From positions 84,104,542 through 84,168,541 of the forward strand of contig JBAIZL010000003.1 of assembly GCA_036971475.1 (NCBI GenBank): DNA of 64,000 bases. The letters are read 5' to 3'. The position numbers were made by a program, and so were the translations under genes. Origin of the DNA: Prosapia bicincta (Eukaryota; Arthropoda; Insecta; Hemiptera; Cercopidae). Shown piece by piece: positions 31,526 through 43,870 of the stretch (position 1 is the first letter of the stretch; each line of letters starts with the position of its first letter). Below the pieces are notes generated by a model that had not been told where the DNA came from, made no database searches, and saw only the letters and a list, made by a program, of their open reading frames with translations.

Positions 31526-32819
31526 CTCTTCAAACCATATAATGTTAAAGAAAGTCTGTCAATAATGATTTGCATCAACATCCAAAGTAGCAACAAGGAT
31601 TTCAAACATCATTTGATACAATATATACCTTTGTTCAGTACTCTAATTGTGTTTTTATACTTTTCTGCCTGTAATTTTAATTTATTACCACACATCTATT
31701 TATAAATTTCTGGTCTTCACAAATTTGAATATTTTGTTCAATCTGGTCTGAGAGTCTCGTTAGTTTTTGTGTCATTTGGATGGTGCTCTTTGATGTCAAA
31801 ACTTGTGCAGAGAAGTAATACAAATAGAAATTGTTATGTTATTAATTCAGCCCTCTGGTTCTATAAATCTGTTGTCACTTAATAACTTTAAACAATTTGT
31901 AAAAATATCATTAATTTAAATAATTGAAGTAACTAACAATTGTTCATAAAATTAGTTCATTTCTTTCGCTTCTTGGAGAACAAGTATTAAGAGTGAGTGA
32001 TAGGTTGTTTTCAGAACTGCTCAACATAGAAATTATATAATCTTCAAGTTGATGTGGACAAGACAAGATTCCTCCAACAAGGAAAGTGGTACTTGTGGTT
32101 TATTTATCCTTATTGTTTTAATATTTATGTTTAACCCATGGATCAAGGGGCTGTGGTTTGTCATTCCAAGGTATGCCTTGTACAATTTTCCTGTTCAGAA
32201 TCAAAACTTATTGCCAACCATAATAGCGCTTAACAATTATTCTTAACTATTTGTAACCAGTTGGTTTTACCATAATTTGTTTTCCCCCCTTCTTACTTAT
32301 GCTGTAATTTTGTATCATGATGAAGAAAAAAAAACATAAACAGCATGATACATTTTTAAAAAAACCATATATAAAGTACATATATAAAAAAAATCACAAT
32401 CAAGAGTTATCTGAAATAATACAGAACTAGTTCCGATACCTGTGTAAGAGTGCAGCCCTTCATGGGAAGGTAAGTTATGAGTTGTTCTACACGAAAGTAA
32501 AGTATAAATAAGTCATATCAGTTCTTTATGAGCTTCTGGATGAGTAACATACAAGGCTATGTTAGTCCAGTACGATTTGTAATTAGGTTCATGGCTTACA
32601 GTAGATATAAAAATTTATAAATCCTAGTAATAATATCCATCCAAAGGGTGATATGATTAACGGAAAATCAGTAAAACTGAGTTCAAGATATGGATCGATA
32701 TATTCAGGGTAGGGGCCATTAAATACGAGATTTGGATCAATAAACACTCTTAGTATTTACACAACTATACACTGGGGATATCCAATCCTTTGCATACTGA
32801 AACGTGATTGCATTTGAAC

Positions 32820-33134
32820 CACAATGTACTCTCATATGGCTATTAGGATTGCTTAGTTGTGTTGTTGTATAATACATGTTTGTAGGATTTTTCTCCAGAA
32901 TGGATTCTTATATGCATTTTAAATGAACTTGAACATGTAGCTGAATAATCACATAGTGAACATTTGTAAGGTTTATCTACAGAATGTGTTTTCATATAGC
33001 TTCTAAGATTGCTTAGTTGTGTTGCTATAAAATATACGTTTGTAGGGTTTTTCTAGAAAGTGTTTCATCATATGTATTTTAATGTTATTTGAACATGCAG
33101 TTGAATAATAACATTGTGAATATTTTTAAGGTTT
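32820..33134 (-). pseudogene. fossil fingers downstream of the gene stop (copy C)
   Basis: Same content as 24640-24957, with further decay (an extra change at a linker near 33050). Confidence 0.6.
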
Positions 33135-35384
33135 TTACCCAGAGTGTTTTCTCTTATGTCTTTTCAAATGACCTGATTGGGCTGTAGAAAAATCACACTG
33201 TAAACACTTGTAAGGTTTTTCTCCGGAATGTATTCTCATGTGTACTTTCAAAATACCTGATCGGGCTGCAGAAAAATCACACTGTGAACATTTGTAAGGT
33301 TTTTCTCCGGAATGTATTCTCATGTGTACTTTCAAGCTACTTGTACGAGTTGCAGAAAAATCACATTCTGGACATTTGTAAGGCTTTTCTCCGGAATGTA
33401 TTCTCATGTGTGCTTTAAAGCTACTTTTATGAACTGTTGAAAAATCACACTGTAAACATTTGTAAGGTTTTTCTCCGGAATGTATTCTCATGTGTACTTT
33501 CAAAACACCTGATTGGGCTGCAGAAAAATCACACTGTGAACATTTGTAAGGTTTTTCTCCGGAATGTATTCTCATGTGTACTTTCAAGCTACTTGTATGG
33601 GCTGCTGAAAAATTACACTGTAAACATTTGTAAGGTTTTTCTCCGGAATGTATTCTCATGTGTACTGTCAAGCTAAATGTATGAGCTGTTGAAAAATCAC
33701 ACTGTGAACATTTGTAAGGTTTTTCTCCAGAATGTATTCTCATGTGTCCTTTCAAAACACCTGATTGGGCTGCAGAAAAATCACACAGTGAACATTTGTA
33801 AGGTTTTTCTCCGGAATGTATTCTCATGTGTACTTCCAAGCTACTTGTATGAACTGCTGAAAAATCACACTGAAAACATTTGTAAGGTTTTTCTCCGGAA
33901 TGTATTCTCATGTGTACTTTCAAAACACCTAATTGGGCTGCAGAAAAATCACACTGTGAACACTTGTAAGGTTTTTCTCCGGAATGTATTCTCATGTGTA
34001 CTTTCAAAACACTTGATCGGGCTGCAGAAAAATCACACTGTGAACATTTGTAAGGTTTATCTCCAGAATGTATTCTCATGTGTACTTTCAAGCTACTTGT
34101 ATTAACTGCTGAAAAATCACACTGTAAACATTTGTAAGGTTTTTCTCCGGAATGTATTCTCATGTGTACTCTCAAGCTACTTGTATGAGCTGTTGAAAAA
34201 TCACACTGTGAACATTTATAAGGTTTTTCCCCGGAATGTATTCTCATGTGTACTTTCAAGCTACTTGTATGAACTGCTGAAAAATCACACTGTAAACATT
34301 TGTAAGGTTTTTCTCCAGAATGTATTCTCATGTGTACTCTCAAGCTACTTGTATGAGCTGTTGAAAAATCACACTGTGAACATTTGTAAGGTTTTTCTCC
34401 GGAATGTATTCCCATGTGTACTTTCAAGCTACTTGTATTAACTGCTGAAAAATCACACTGTAAACATTTGTAAGGTTTTTCTCCGGAATGTATTCTCATG
34501 TGTACTCTCAAGCTATTTATATGAGCTGTTGAAAAATCACACTGTAAACATTTGTAAGGTTTTTCTCCGGAATGTATTCTCATGTGTACTCTCAAGCTAC
34601 TTGTATGAGCTGTTGAAAAATCACACTGTGAACATTTGTAAGGTTTTTCTCCGGAATGTATTCTCATGTGTACTTTCAAGCTACTTGTATGAACTGCTGA
34701 AAAATCACACTGTAAACATTTGTAAGGTTTTTCTCCAGAATGTATTCTCATGTGTACTCTCAAGCTACTTGTATGAGCTGTTGAAAAATCACATTCTGGA
34801 CATTTGTAAGGGTTTTCTTCAGAATGTCTTCTCACATGTCTTTTTAAATAATTTGATTGGGCTGCTGAAAAATCACACTGTAAACATTTGTAAGGTTTTT
34901 CTCTGGAATGGTTTTTCATAACGGCTATAAAGTGACTGGAATGTGCAGATAAAAAATCACATTGTGGTCTTTTGTAAGGCTTAAATATAGAAATGGGTTT
35001 CAAGAAGTGTTTAATATCTTTTGTCTGTGTTGCAGAAAAATCCCATGTTACATGCTTGTAAGATATTTTACGAATATGGCTTCTGAAGTGGATTATAAGC
35101 TTATTTAATTCTGAGCTTGTGTAACTACAATATTTACATGTCAATGACTTTTTGATGTAGTTCTTTGTTCTCACTGAGAGAATGGAGCCAACTGAAGTCA
35201 TATTGTTACATTTAATATTTTCATCCTGTTTGGTAGAGTTCCAATACATTACAGACGTATCAATCTTGGAACAAACATCCCTGTGCTTTTCAGTTTTTCC
35301 CTTAGTTGTTGTTTTGCCACATGTTTCACAACAGACAACATCTGAAATGTAAGAGTTATTTCCATTTAGATTTACTTTAAACAT
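33135..35384 (-). CDS. C2H2 zinc-finger protein, copy C (21 tandem fingers)
   Basis: 749 aa, single open frame, starting MFKVNLNGN. Residues 1-160 match copy B almost residue for residue (C2HC-like segment, isolated finger, two degenerate units). Then come 21 consecutive 28-residue fingers, three more than B, which accounts exactly for the 84-residue difference. Fingers with HTSSL or NTSSL helices predominate in the first half and QSGVL or RSGIL types in the second. One linker has SGDKPYK. Unlike B, the frame stays open upstream of the ATG because the A-run is about two bases longer. The last codon is the linker Glu-to-stop change shared with A and B. It is probably a nuclear DNA-binding protein with a target different from B, given the different finger order. 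Expression is unknown. Confidence 0.8.
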   Translation of the reverse strand: MFKVNLNGNNSYISDVVCCETCGKTTTKGKTEKHRDVCSKIDTSVMYWNSTKQDENIKCNNMTSVGSILSVRTKNYIKKSLTCKYCSYTSSELNKLIIHFRSHIRKISYKHVTWDFSATQTKDIKHFLKPISIFKPYKRPQCDFLSAHSSHFIAVMKNHSREKPYKCLQCDFSAAQSNYLKRHVRRHSEENPYKCPECDFSTAHTSSLRVHMRIHSGEKPYKCLQCDFSAVHTSSLKVHMRIHSGEKPYKCSQCDFSTAHTSSLRVHMRIHSGEKPYKCLQCDFSTAHINSLRVHMRIHSGEKPYKCLQCDFSAVNTSSLKVHMGIHSGEKPYKCSQCDFSTAHTSSLRVHMRIHSGEKPYKCLQCDFSAVHTSSLKVHMRIHSGEKPYKCSQCDFSTAHTSSLRVHMRIHSGEKPYKCLQCDFSAVNTSSLKVHMRIHSGDKPYKCSQCDFSAARSSVLKVHMRIHSGEKPYKCSQCDFSAAQLGVLKVHMRIHSGEKPYKCFQCDFSAVHTSSLEVHMRIHSGEKPYKCSLCDFSAAQSGVLKGHMRIHSGEKPYKCSQCDFSTAHTFSLTVHMRIHSGEKPYKCLQCNFSAAHTSSLKVHMRIHSGEKPYKCSQCDFSAAQSGVLKVHMRIHSGEKPYKCLQCDFSTVHKSSFKAHMRIHSGEKPYKCPECDFSATRTSSLKVHMRIHSGEKPYKCSQCDFSAARSGILKVHMRIHSGEKPYKCLQCDFSTAQSGHLKRHKRKHSG

Positions 35385-35770
35385 TAATTTTTTTTTTTTT
35401 TTAGGATTACATACATTGACAATTACATATCGTTAGAGTAATATACTAACACTGTATTTCTATACCAACTAGTAACCTGCTCTTGGAAGTATTACACACA
35501 GGAGACAATCATTAGCTTAATATAACAATAATATTTCCATGTTACTCCATAACCATTAAATATATTGAATTGATCAAATACTATGGTTGAATTAGCTTGT
35601 ATAACTTAATATAATAAATAATACACATCAGACATAATTTACAGATTTTTGAGTCAAAGATATAGAAGACTGCAAATATTGATAATCTGAATATACCATT
35701 GGTAAGTCTAAGTAAAGACATTTATAAATTATAGTCTAATCTAATCTATAAGGAATAATGTGTTGTTTCA

Positions 35771-37014
35771 CCATCTTACATAATTGCAAACATACTAGAC
35801 AAAATAATAAGATCTAAAATACATATCAACAACACATACAATATAGAAAATGGATACGAATTAATTAATAAAATAAAAAACATAAAAACAAACAGCAACA
35901 CAAAAATAATAAGTTATGACATAACTAACATGTACCCTAGCATTCCAATAGAAGAAACCATAGAAATAATAAAAAAACAAACTAATACAACAAAGAAACA
36001 CAATAGATAGTATCATTACGCTAACCAAACACATATGTAACCAAAATTACTTCCAATTTAACAATAAATACTATAAACAAACAACTGGTCTCCCCATGGG
36101 ATCACCCATATCATCAGTCATGTCAGAAATATATTTACAACACTTTGAACAAATAATAATTAAACCTATACTAAACACACACAATATTTCACTATGGACA
36201 AAGTATGTAGACGATATACTTGTAATATACCAACCTACCATTCACAACGAACACATCATAATACTAAACAAACTAAATACATACAATGAAAACATACAAT
36301 TCACCGTCAAAACAGAAACAAATAGAACAATCAACTATCTCGACATTACATTAAATATAAATGATAATAAAATAGAAACTACGGTACACAGGAAACCTAC
36401 TTCCAACAACACCACAATACACTACAAATCTAACCACCCCTGGACACACAAATTAACACTTACAGTAACATGATAAATAAAGCAATAAAATACACACAAG
36501 ATAACAAACAAAAATTAAATGAAGAATTAGACAACATTACAAAAATAATCATAGAAAATGGATACAGCAAACACCTTATAAAAAAAATATACAATAAATT
36601 CACACAAAAACCTAACCTCAACACAACACTACAACCGGAACACAAAAATAAAAAAATACCTAAAATATAAATACACCTATAACAAAATAGAAAAAATAAC
36701 AAATATATACAACAAAGAATACTACACTACAACATACAACATATACAGAAGACATACTATTCAAAAACATTAAACACGAGACTCAAGAGGAAACATGTAT
36801 GACGTCAACAAATACCAACACCACGGAACGAACATCCACACCAGTAAAATTGAGAAAAAGTAATCAGTGATTCAACAATGGTCAAGTGACCCAAAGGCGC
36901 CTCATCACACAAGGTAAAATCATTGCACTTAATGCTGGAAAAATTACTTACAATAGTAATATATTAACTTCCTAAAGTCAGTGCAACGGAAAAACAACGG
37001 ATAACGTAAAATAT

Positions 37015-37016
<2 letters not shown>
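35771..37016 (+). pseudogene. PLE-1, 5'-truncated, endonuclease deleted (copy C)
   Basis: Same insertion, 5' end and frameshift as 27336-28938, with RT motifs TTGLPMGSPISS and YVDDILVIY. At about 36740 the sequence jumps from ACATACAA to CATATACAG. Compared with B this is a 353-bp deletion (28309-28661) with ACAA microhomology. It removes the whole GIY-YIG domain. The tail has a degenerate F1 motif and ends in (TA)n. Confidence 0.85.

Positions 37017-37080
<64 letters not shown>
37017..37080. repeat. (TA)n microsatellite
   Basis: A TA tract after the PLE-1 tail of copy C, at the junction between blocks C and D. Confidence 0.95.
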
Positions 37081-37085
<5 letters not shown>

Positions 37086-37117
37086 TATCCGTGCTGTCAC
37101 TCTGACAATAAAAAAAG
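37081..37117 (+). mobile_element. 37-bp piece of the Tigger-3 5' end
   Basis: ACAATTATCCGTGCTGTCAC and the following CTCTGACAATAAAAAAAG equal the beginning of Tigger-3 copy 2 at 46186. It sits exactly between the (TA)n and the start of block D, so it marks a recombination junction. Confidence 0.65.
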
Positions 37118-37860
37118 TGGTTTTGCAATGATTCCATAAATTCCCCTTTTACCTCTACAGTTTTTTATTCTAGTAAGATTGCAATGTTATCTACGTTTTT
37201 TAATTCTCATCCAACATATTATTTAGTTTCTTATTCGATTCCTTCATTTTTTTTTACTGAGCTCCTCCTTTGGTTCATAAACCTTTTTATTTGACTCCTC
37301 CATTTGTTTCTTAAGATTATAATTTGACTCCTCCATTGGCTGAAGTATATCTTAAGCATGAGTATTACGCCTGATTCAGAACTTGGCCTTTCAATTTTAT
37401 TGTGATTCGTGTTTTTTACTGTGCCTGTCTCAAGCTCCCTACTTTCGGTATCAAGTTCGATTTCCACCCATGTATTTACGTTCCTATCGGTTATTTCCCG
37501 CAATAAATTGCCCGAACTTTACTACTTGTTCTGATACTTGACTCATTTTTACTTTCCTATTTGCAAATTGACTACTTCTCTTTAACATATATTTTATAAA
37601 CACTCCTTCAGTTCAAGTATAAATGTTTTTATAAATTCTCAATCACTCAATTATCTTATATTTACTCAATTCTATGCTAACTTAATGAAATTTTAACACA
37701 CAATTTAAATTTGAAAAACAAAATAATTTTTACTAAGTTACAAATTTTACAAGCTAAAGTAGCCACACGTTAATGGTGCCAACTATAACATAAAAAGAAC
37801 ATCGGACTTCACATTGGCGCAACTATATCATCACCTCGCTTCCTTTATGTTAAGAAATAA
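37118..37860 (-). pseudogene. LTR-retrotransposon leader and gag-like remnant (copy D)
   Basis: Same as 29620-30360, lacking the leftmost 150 bp. Frame breaks are identical. Confidence 0.35.
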
Positions 37861-38249
37861 AAATGTATATTTAAATTTATTATTATTAATATGAAATATT
37901 AATATCAAATAATTTATGTTGGGCACCAAATCTATATTCTAAATAGATCACAATTAAAGATTTTCTGGATTCAACTAAAAAAAAATCAATGAATTATTTA
38001 TGATATTTACTTTAATTTACTAAAAGTTTAACTAATTTACATTTAAATATTTACACAAACAGCAAGAACTCTTTACAATTTAACAGTTATTTTAAATATA
38101 AAATTATCTTACATACAACCTATGTTAAATGTTAATAGAATATTTATTCTTTTCTTTAAGTTAAATGTATTTATCTCTAGGCACGAGGTTACTGTCTAAT
38201 GGGCACTTTAATTTGTCGAAAGGGTCCTGTGTATTTTAATTAATTTTGA

Positions 38250-38670
38250 TACTGTAAATGAACCATTTACATAGTGACACAAGGTATTGTCTCATTTATA
38301 AGGTACATTTATACAGAATTTCTCTGGAAAAGATTCTCATATGTATTTTTTCTCAGATCATTGTGCAGCTGGGTAATTATATTATAAATATTCGTAAGGC
38401 TTTTGTTGACAATGGGTTCTCATTTGTATTGCAATTCCTCTGTATCCGGCAACTGAATAATTCCACAGTGAACATTTATAGGACCTTTCTCTTGAATGAC
38501 TACTCCTATGTAGTTTAAATGCATTTAATTGTCGAGGCAAATAATTACATAGCAAACATTTGTAATGTTTTTCCCCAAATGGATTCTCATATGGTTTTTA
38601 AATGTACTTAATCTTGTAGCTGAATAATAATAAAACAGTACATTTGTAAGGTTTTTTCTGGAATGGATTG
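38250..38670 (-). pseudogene. fossil C2H2 zinc-finger array II (copy D)
   Basis: Equivalent to 30740-31160, differing by a handful of bases. Confidence 0.6.
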
Positions 38671-38676
38671 TTTTAA

Positions 38677-39033
38677 ATGGCCCTTACCCTCTTTCCAACA
38701 GTTCTTCGGTGGGACAATATGGCATATTATCAACAATTAAAAGAACTTTACCACTTCCTTATCCATGAGTTTTTTTACGTTAGGGATAAAAATTTTGTCA
38801 TACCACTCTGTAAACAATGCAGTCTTTCCAAGCTTTTGCAAAAGAGGGGGAGCTGTTTCACATTTTTAATTGCTCCTGGCCTGTTTGACTTTCCTATCAT
38901 CAGAATTGGTATTTTACAATTCCTCGTAAGTTTGCCACAGTTAACGACTGCAACCGCTTCTTCAGAAGTATCTTTACCTAACTTATTTCAAATTAAAATT
39001 TTTCTGTTCAAAATAATTAAATCTAAATTTTAA
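38677..39033 (-). pseudogene. fossil Tigger/jerky-type DDE transposase fragment (copy D)
   Basis: Equivalent to 31165-31525, with one or two base differences by eye. The 118-codon plus-strand frame is a shadow. Confidence 0.6.
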
Positions 39034-40360
39034 CTCTTCAAACCATATAATGTTAAAGAAAGTCTGTCAATAATGATTTGCATCAACATCCAAAGTAGCA
39101 ACAATGATTTCAAACATCATTTGATACAATATATACCTTTGTTCAGTACTCTAATTGTGTTTTTATACTTTTCTGCCTGTAATTTTAATTTATTACCACA
39201 CATCTATTTATAAATTTCTGGTCTTCACAAATTTGAATATTTTCTTCAATCTAGTCTGAGAGTTTCATTAGTTTTTGTATTATTTGGATGGTGCTTTTTG
39301 ATGTCAAAACTTGTGCAGAGAAGTAATACAAATAGAAATTGTTATGTTATTAATTCAGCCCTCTGGTTCTATAAATCTGTTGTCACTTAATAACTTTAAA
39401 CAATTTGTAAAAAAATACCATTAATTTAAATAATTGAAGTAACTAACAATTGTTCATAAAATTAGTTCATTTCTTTCTCTTCTTGGAGAACAAGTATTAA
39501 GTGTGAGTGATAGGTTGTTTTCAGAACTGCTCAACATAGAAATTATATAATCTTCAAGTTGATGTGGACAAGACAAGATTCCTCCAACAAGGAAAGTGGT
39601 ACTTGTGGTTTATTTGTCCTTATTGTTTTAATATTTATGTTTAACCCATGGATCAAGGGGCTGTGGTTTGTCATTCCAAGGTATGTCTTGTACAATTTTC
39701 CTGTTCAGAATCAAAACTTATTGCCAACCACAATAGCGCTTAACAATTATTCTTAACTATTTGTAACCAGTTGGTTTTACCATAATTTGTTTTCCCCCCT
39801 TCTTACTTATGCTGTAATTTTGTATCATGATGAAGAAAAAAAAAACACAAACAGCATGATACATTTTTTAAAAAAAACCATATATAAAGTACATATATAA
39901 AAAAATCACAATCAAGAGTTATCTGAAATAATACAGAACTAGTTCCGATACCTGTGTAAGAGTGCAGCACCCCATGGGAAGGTAAGTTATCAGTTGTTCT
40001 ACACGAAAGTAAAGTATAAATAAGTCATATCAGATCTGTATGAGCTTCTACACGAGTAATATAGAAGGCTATGTTAGTCCAGTATGATTTGTAATCAGTT
40101 TCATGGCTTACAGTAAAACCTTACATAAAACTTTATAAATCCTAGAAATAACATCCATCCAAAGGGCGACGTGATTAACGGAAAATCAGTAAAACTGAGT
40201 TCAAGATATGGATCGATATATTCAGGATAGGGACCATTAAATACGAGATCGGGAGCAATAAACACTGTTAGTATTTACACAACTATACACTGGGGATATA
40301 CAATTCTGTGCATTCTGAAACGTGATTGCATTTGAGCCACAATGTGTTCTCATATGGTTA

Positions 40361-41084
40361 TTAGGATTGCTTAGTTGTGTTGTATAATACATGTTTGTAG
40401 GATTTTTCTCCAGAATGGATTCTTATATGTATTTTGAAAGAACTTAAACATGTAGCTGAATAATCACATAGTGAACATTTGTAAGGTTTATCTACAGAAT
40501 GTGTTTTCATATGGCTTCTAAGATTGCTTAGTTGTGTTACTATAAAATATACGTTTGTAGGGTTTTTCTCCAAAATGTCTTCTCATATAGATTTTCAAGT
40601 TAACTGTATGAGCTTCTGAAAAATCACACTGTGTAAGGTTTTTCTCCGGAATGTATTCTCATGTTTACTTTCAAGTTACTTGCAGCGTCCGAGCTGCTGA
40701 AAAATCACATTGTGGACATTTGTAAGGGTTTTCTCCAGACTGTTATCTCATATGTCCTTTCAAGTGAACTGATCCGGCTGCAAAAAAATCACATTCTGAT
40801 CATTTGTAAGGTTTTTCTCCTGAATGGGTTCTCTTATGTATTTTCAACTGATCTAATCGTGCTGCTGAATAATCACATTGTAAACACTTGTAAGGTTTTT
40901 ATCCGAAGTGGGTTCTCATATGTACTTTCAAGTTACTTGTTCGAGCTGCTGAAAAATCACATTGTGAACATTTGTAAGGTTTTTCCCCAGAGTGTTTTCC
41001 TTTAGTTGTTTTTTTTTCACATGTTTCACAACAGACAACATCTGAAAGGTAAAAGTTATTTCCATTTAGATTTACTTTAAACAT
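40361..41084 (-). pseudogene. C2H2 zinc-finger gene, copy D, truncated
   Basis: Starts like C (MFKVNLNGN, CCETCEKKTTKGK). It then jumps straight to HSGEKPYKCSQCDFSAAR, skipping residues equal to about 30-160 plus most fingers. The first finger ends THFG-stop, again a Glu-to-stop change at the linker. About four more fingers follow with stops and a frameshift (CLQCDYSAARLDQLKIH, CSECDFFAAGSVHLKGH), then the 3' fossil fingers (40573-40361). Its finger sequences are the most diverged of the four genes. Confidence 0.8.
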
Positions 41085-41164
41085 TTTAATTTTGTATTTA
41101 CGATCATTACATACATAGACAAATACATATCGTTAGAATAATATATATATATTTATACATATAT

Positions 41165-41166
41165 AT

Positions 41167-41202
<36 letters not shown>
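41165..41202. repeat. (TA)n microsatellite
   Basis: A TA tract touching the left end of the perfect palindrome. Confidence 0.9.
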
Positions 41203-41205
<3 letters not shown>

Positions 41206-41392
41206 TTTTTTGGACTAGGAGACTGACAGACTTACCTTGGTAAGAGTCCACACTGTAGTCTTGAAATAGAAACACATAAAAGCACTTAAACAATGATATC
41301 ATTGTTTAAGTGCTTTTATGTGTTTCTATTTCAAGACTACAGTGTGGACTCTTACCAAGGTAAGTCTGTCAGTCTCCTAGTCCAAAAAATCT
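41203..41392. repeat. perfect 190-bp palindrome of repeat Y
   Basis: Two 95-bp arms with no spacer, centred on GATATC (between 41297 and 41298). The left arm starts AGATTTTTTGGACTAGGAG and ends AAACAATGAT. The right arm is its exact complement as far as I can check base by base. The arm sequence is the terminal part of repeat Y, found singly at 12130-12225 and 45750-45845. Confidence 0.9.
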
Positions 41393-41434
41393 AAATAATC
41401 TTTACCAACCAAAACTAACCTAAATATATATATA

Positions 41435-43870
41435 CAGTACAGTCTCACTAATCCGGACTTGATGGGACCGGACCCTGTCCGGATCAACGAAAGTCCGGAT
41501 TAGACGGAAAAGGCCAAACAAATGCATACAATATGTGTTTTAGGCGGGAAAACATATTGAAATTGTAGTTTTAGTGAAATTGAGGCCTAAATATAGCTAT
41601 ACAGTACAGTATTTCATAGCTTATTTAGCAAAAAATCCTGTAATTGTAACAGAAAAGGTATGACATGAATAAATATCAAAGCATCTTTCTCGTTGAATAA
41701 ATGAATTTGCATAAAGTTATTTACACTATACTGTATAAATGCACAAAAAACTCAAACAAAAATGAAACTGAAACAAAAATAAACTTTAAAAAACGTAGTG
41801 AAAAAAGTCCGTAATGTTCTCTTGTTTTAACTATGAATGACGTCGTTTGACAGTATGATCTCGTAGGCGTTTCAAGGTCAGTAGCTCCGTAGTTGACTTA
41901 TCAGTTTGTTTCTCAAAGTAGGTCATCAACCCCTCCAGCATTGCAGCCACCCCATCATGAGTTGGGCTGACCGGTTCGTCTGTGTAGTCTTCCTCTTCCG
42001 AGCTGTCATTTTCTGCGTTTGCAGTGCACACCGTGACGATTGAGCACTTGATAACCAATGTCATTTTCACTCATAATCAACTCGGCCCAACCCTCCAATT
42101 GTTGAAAAATCTGAACAAATTCCGCGTCGTCATTAGTGAGTTGACTGTCGGTTTTTCACTTTCCTGTGGCATTTCAGGCCACAATTTTTTCCAGCTCTTT
42201 TGGAGTGTAGACGGTTGAATTTCCTCCCACGATTCTGCAGCCATATAAATGACATTTTTTATAGTCACTTTTTTAAGAATTTCAATAAATTGTGTAGCTG
42301 GATCTGCTTCTTGTTGTTACAAAAGCGATAAAATTAACTTTTTCCTATATCGCCGTTTTATCGCCTCTATCACGCCTTGGTCCATCGGCTGAATGAGAGC
42401 CGTGACGTTAGGAGGAAGAAATTTAACAAAAATGTCACCATGACGCAATTCTTCATTTGGGTGGCATGGGGCTTTATCAATTAGTAAAACCGCTTTTCGA
42501 GGAAGTTTTTTCTCTTTTAAAAACTTTTCTGTTGTTGGAACAAAGTTTTCAAAAAACTTCAGTCCTTAAAAATTTGACTGTTCATCCACGCCGATTTTTG
42601 GAACTTGTATTGGGCCTGTAGAACACTTATATTTACATTTTTAAAAACCATAGGCTTTGCGGATTTTCCTATCATCAAAACTGGAAATTTTAGATCGCCA
42701 GAAGCATTACTGCAGGGCAGCAAAGTCATACGTTCTTTCTTAACTTTATGGCCTTTTGCTACTGAATCTAATGTGGAAGCTAAAGTTTTTTTTGGGAACA
42801 TTTTATAATTTAATCCGGTTTCGTCAGCGTTGAACACCTGACAAGGTTGTAAGTTTTCATCTCTGAGAAACTTGCCAAATTTGTCTTTGAATTTTTCACT
42901 GGCATCACTGTCACCTGACAAAATTTCACCACTTATTCCGAGTTGACGGATGCCATGTCGTTCCTTCCACCGTGACAGCCAACCCACACTGGCAGTAAAA
43001 TTAGGGCCTCCTTTTAACTTTTCATTCAGTTTCAGCACGATTTGCAAGTTTTGCAAATTTACACACGATAATGGAACACCCTGTTCCCGTTGTTGGCAAA
43101 ACCAAACATACAAAGCATCATCTAAGGTTTCATTTTTTGGTTTTTTTAAAGTGCTTCTGCCGCCTAAACTGTCTTTACTAACCATTTTTGCAAAAAAATT
43201 TTCAATTTCCTGTCGCTTTTTCTCCAATCAGAAACAGTTTATTTTCCCACGCCTAACTCTTTTGCAATTTTAGTACGCGATTCACCTCCATCAATACGAA
43301 ATAAAGCTTGGAGTTTTGATTTCTATTGTCACTGTCACTGACTTACGTTTAGTCGCCATTTTCACTGAACACTGAACGAGACGTAAATAAAAAACACATA
43401 TCAATATCGCTCTAGAATTAAATGACAACCGAGCAGAAATCTTGCGAGAAGCAGTAAAGGTGCGTCCGACAACACAACTGACCTGACGCCAGACGGATAG
43501 ACTGTCTTCTATCCGTTTAGTCAGCGGTCCTTTATCTATCGTTTATCGCAAGATGTCTCTGATGTCACGTGCGTTGTAGTGTTGGGAGATCTAATGTGAA
43601 TATATTTTTTCAAAGACGTTTTCCTACTTTAATAGGCAAAAGAAACAAATAATATGGTAAATTCATATTTTAATCAATAAATTATATTATTTGTCTATTA
43701 GAGTAGGAAAACCCCTTTGAAAAATAACAAATATAGACGTATAAAAATAAATATTTTTGTGGACGGCAGACTGATTGTGCACTGTAAAATACTATAACTA
43801 AACAAAAATTTTGGGCCGTCCGGATTAGCCGGACGTCCGGATCATCGGAGACCGGATTAGTGAGACTGTA

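Larger units (their letters stand above)
29470..35770 (-). repeat. segmental duplication block, copy C
   Basis: Nearly identical to B, including the PLE-1 insertion at its right end, but without the F2 insertion at the position equal to 23554. The left part is also nearly identical to D (offset about 7.51 kb). Confidence 0.85.
37118..41100 (-). repeat. segmental duplication block, copy D (mosaic)
   Basis: 37118 to about 40000 is nearly identical to 29628-32500 in C. From about 40020 rightward it is clearly more diverged, and the gene is truncated. The change in divergence inside the block suggests the left part was replaced by unequal exchange or gene conversion. Confidence 0.75.

Noticed and set aside
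32049..32246. 65-residue plus-strand frame repeated at 23870, 32049 and 39559
   Set aside because: The block is almost identical between copies, so an open frame carries no evidence of selection. Block A does not keep it.
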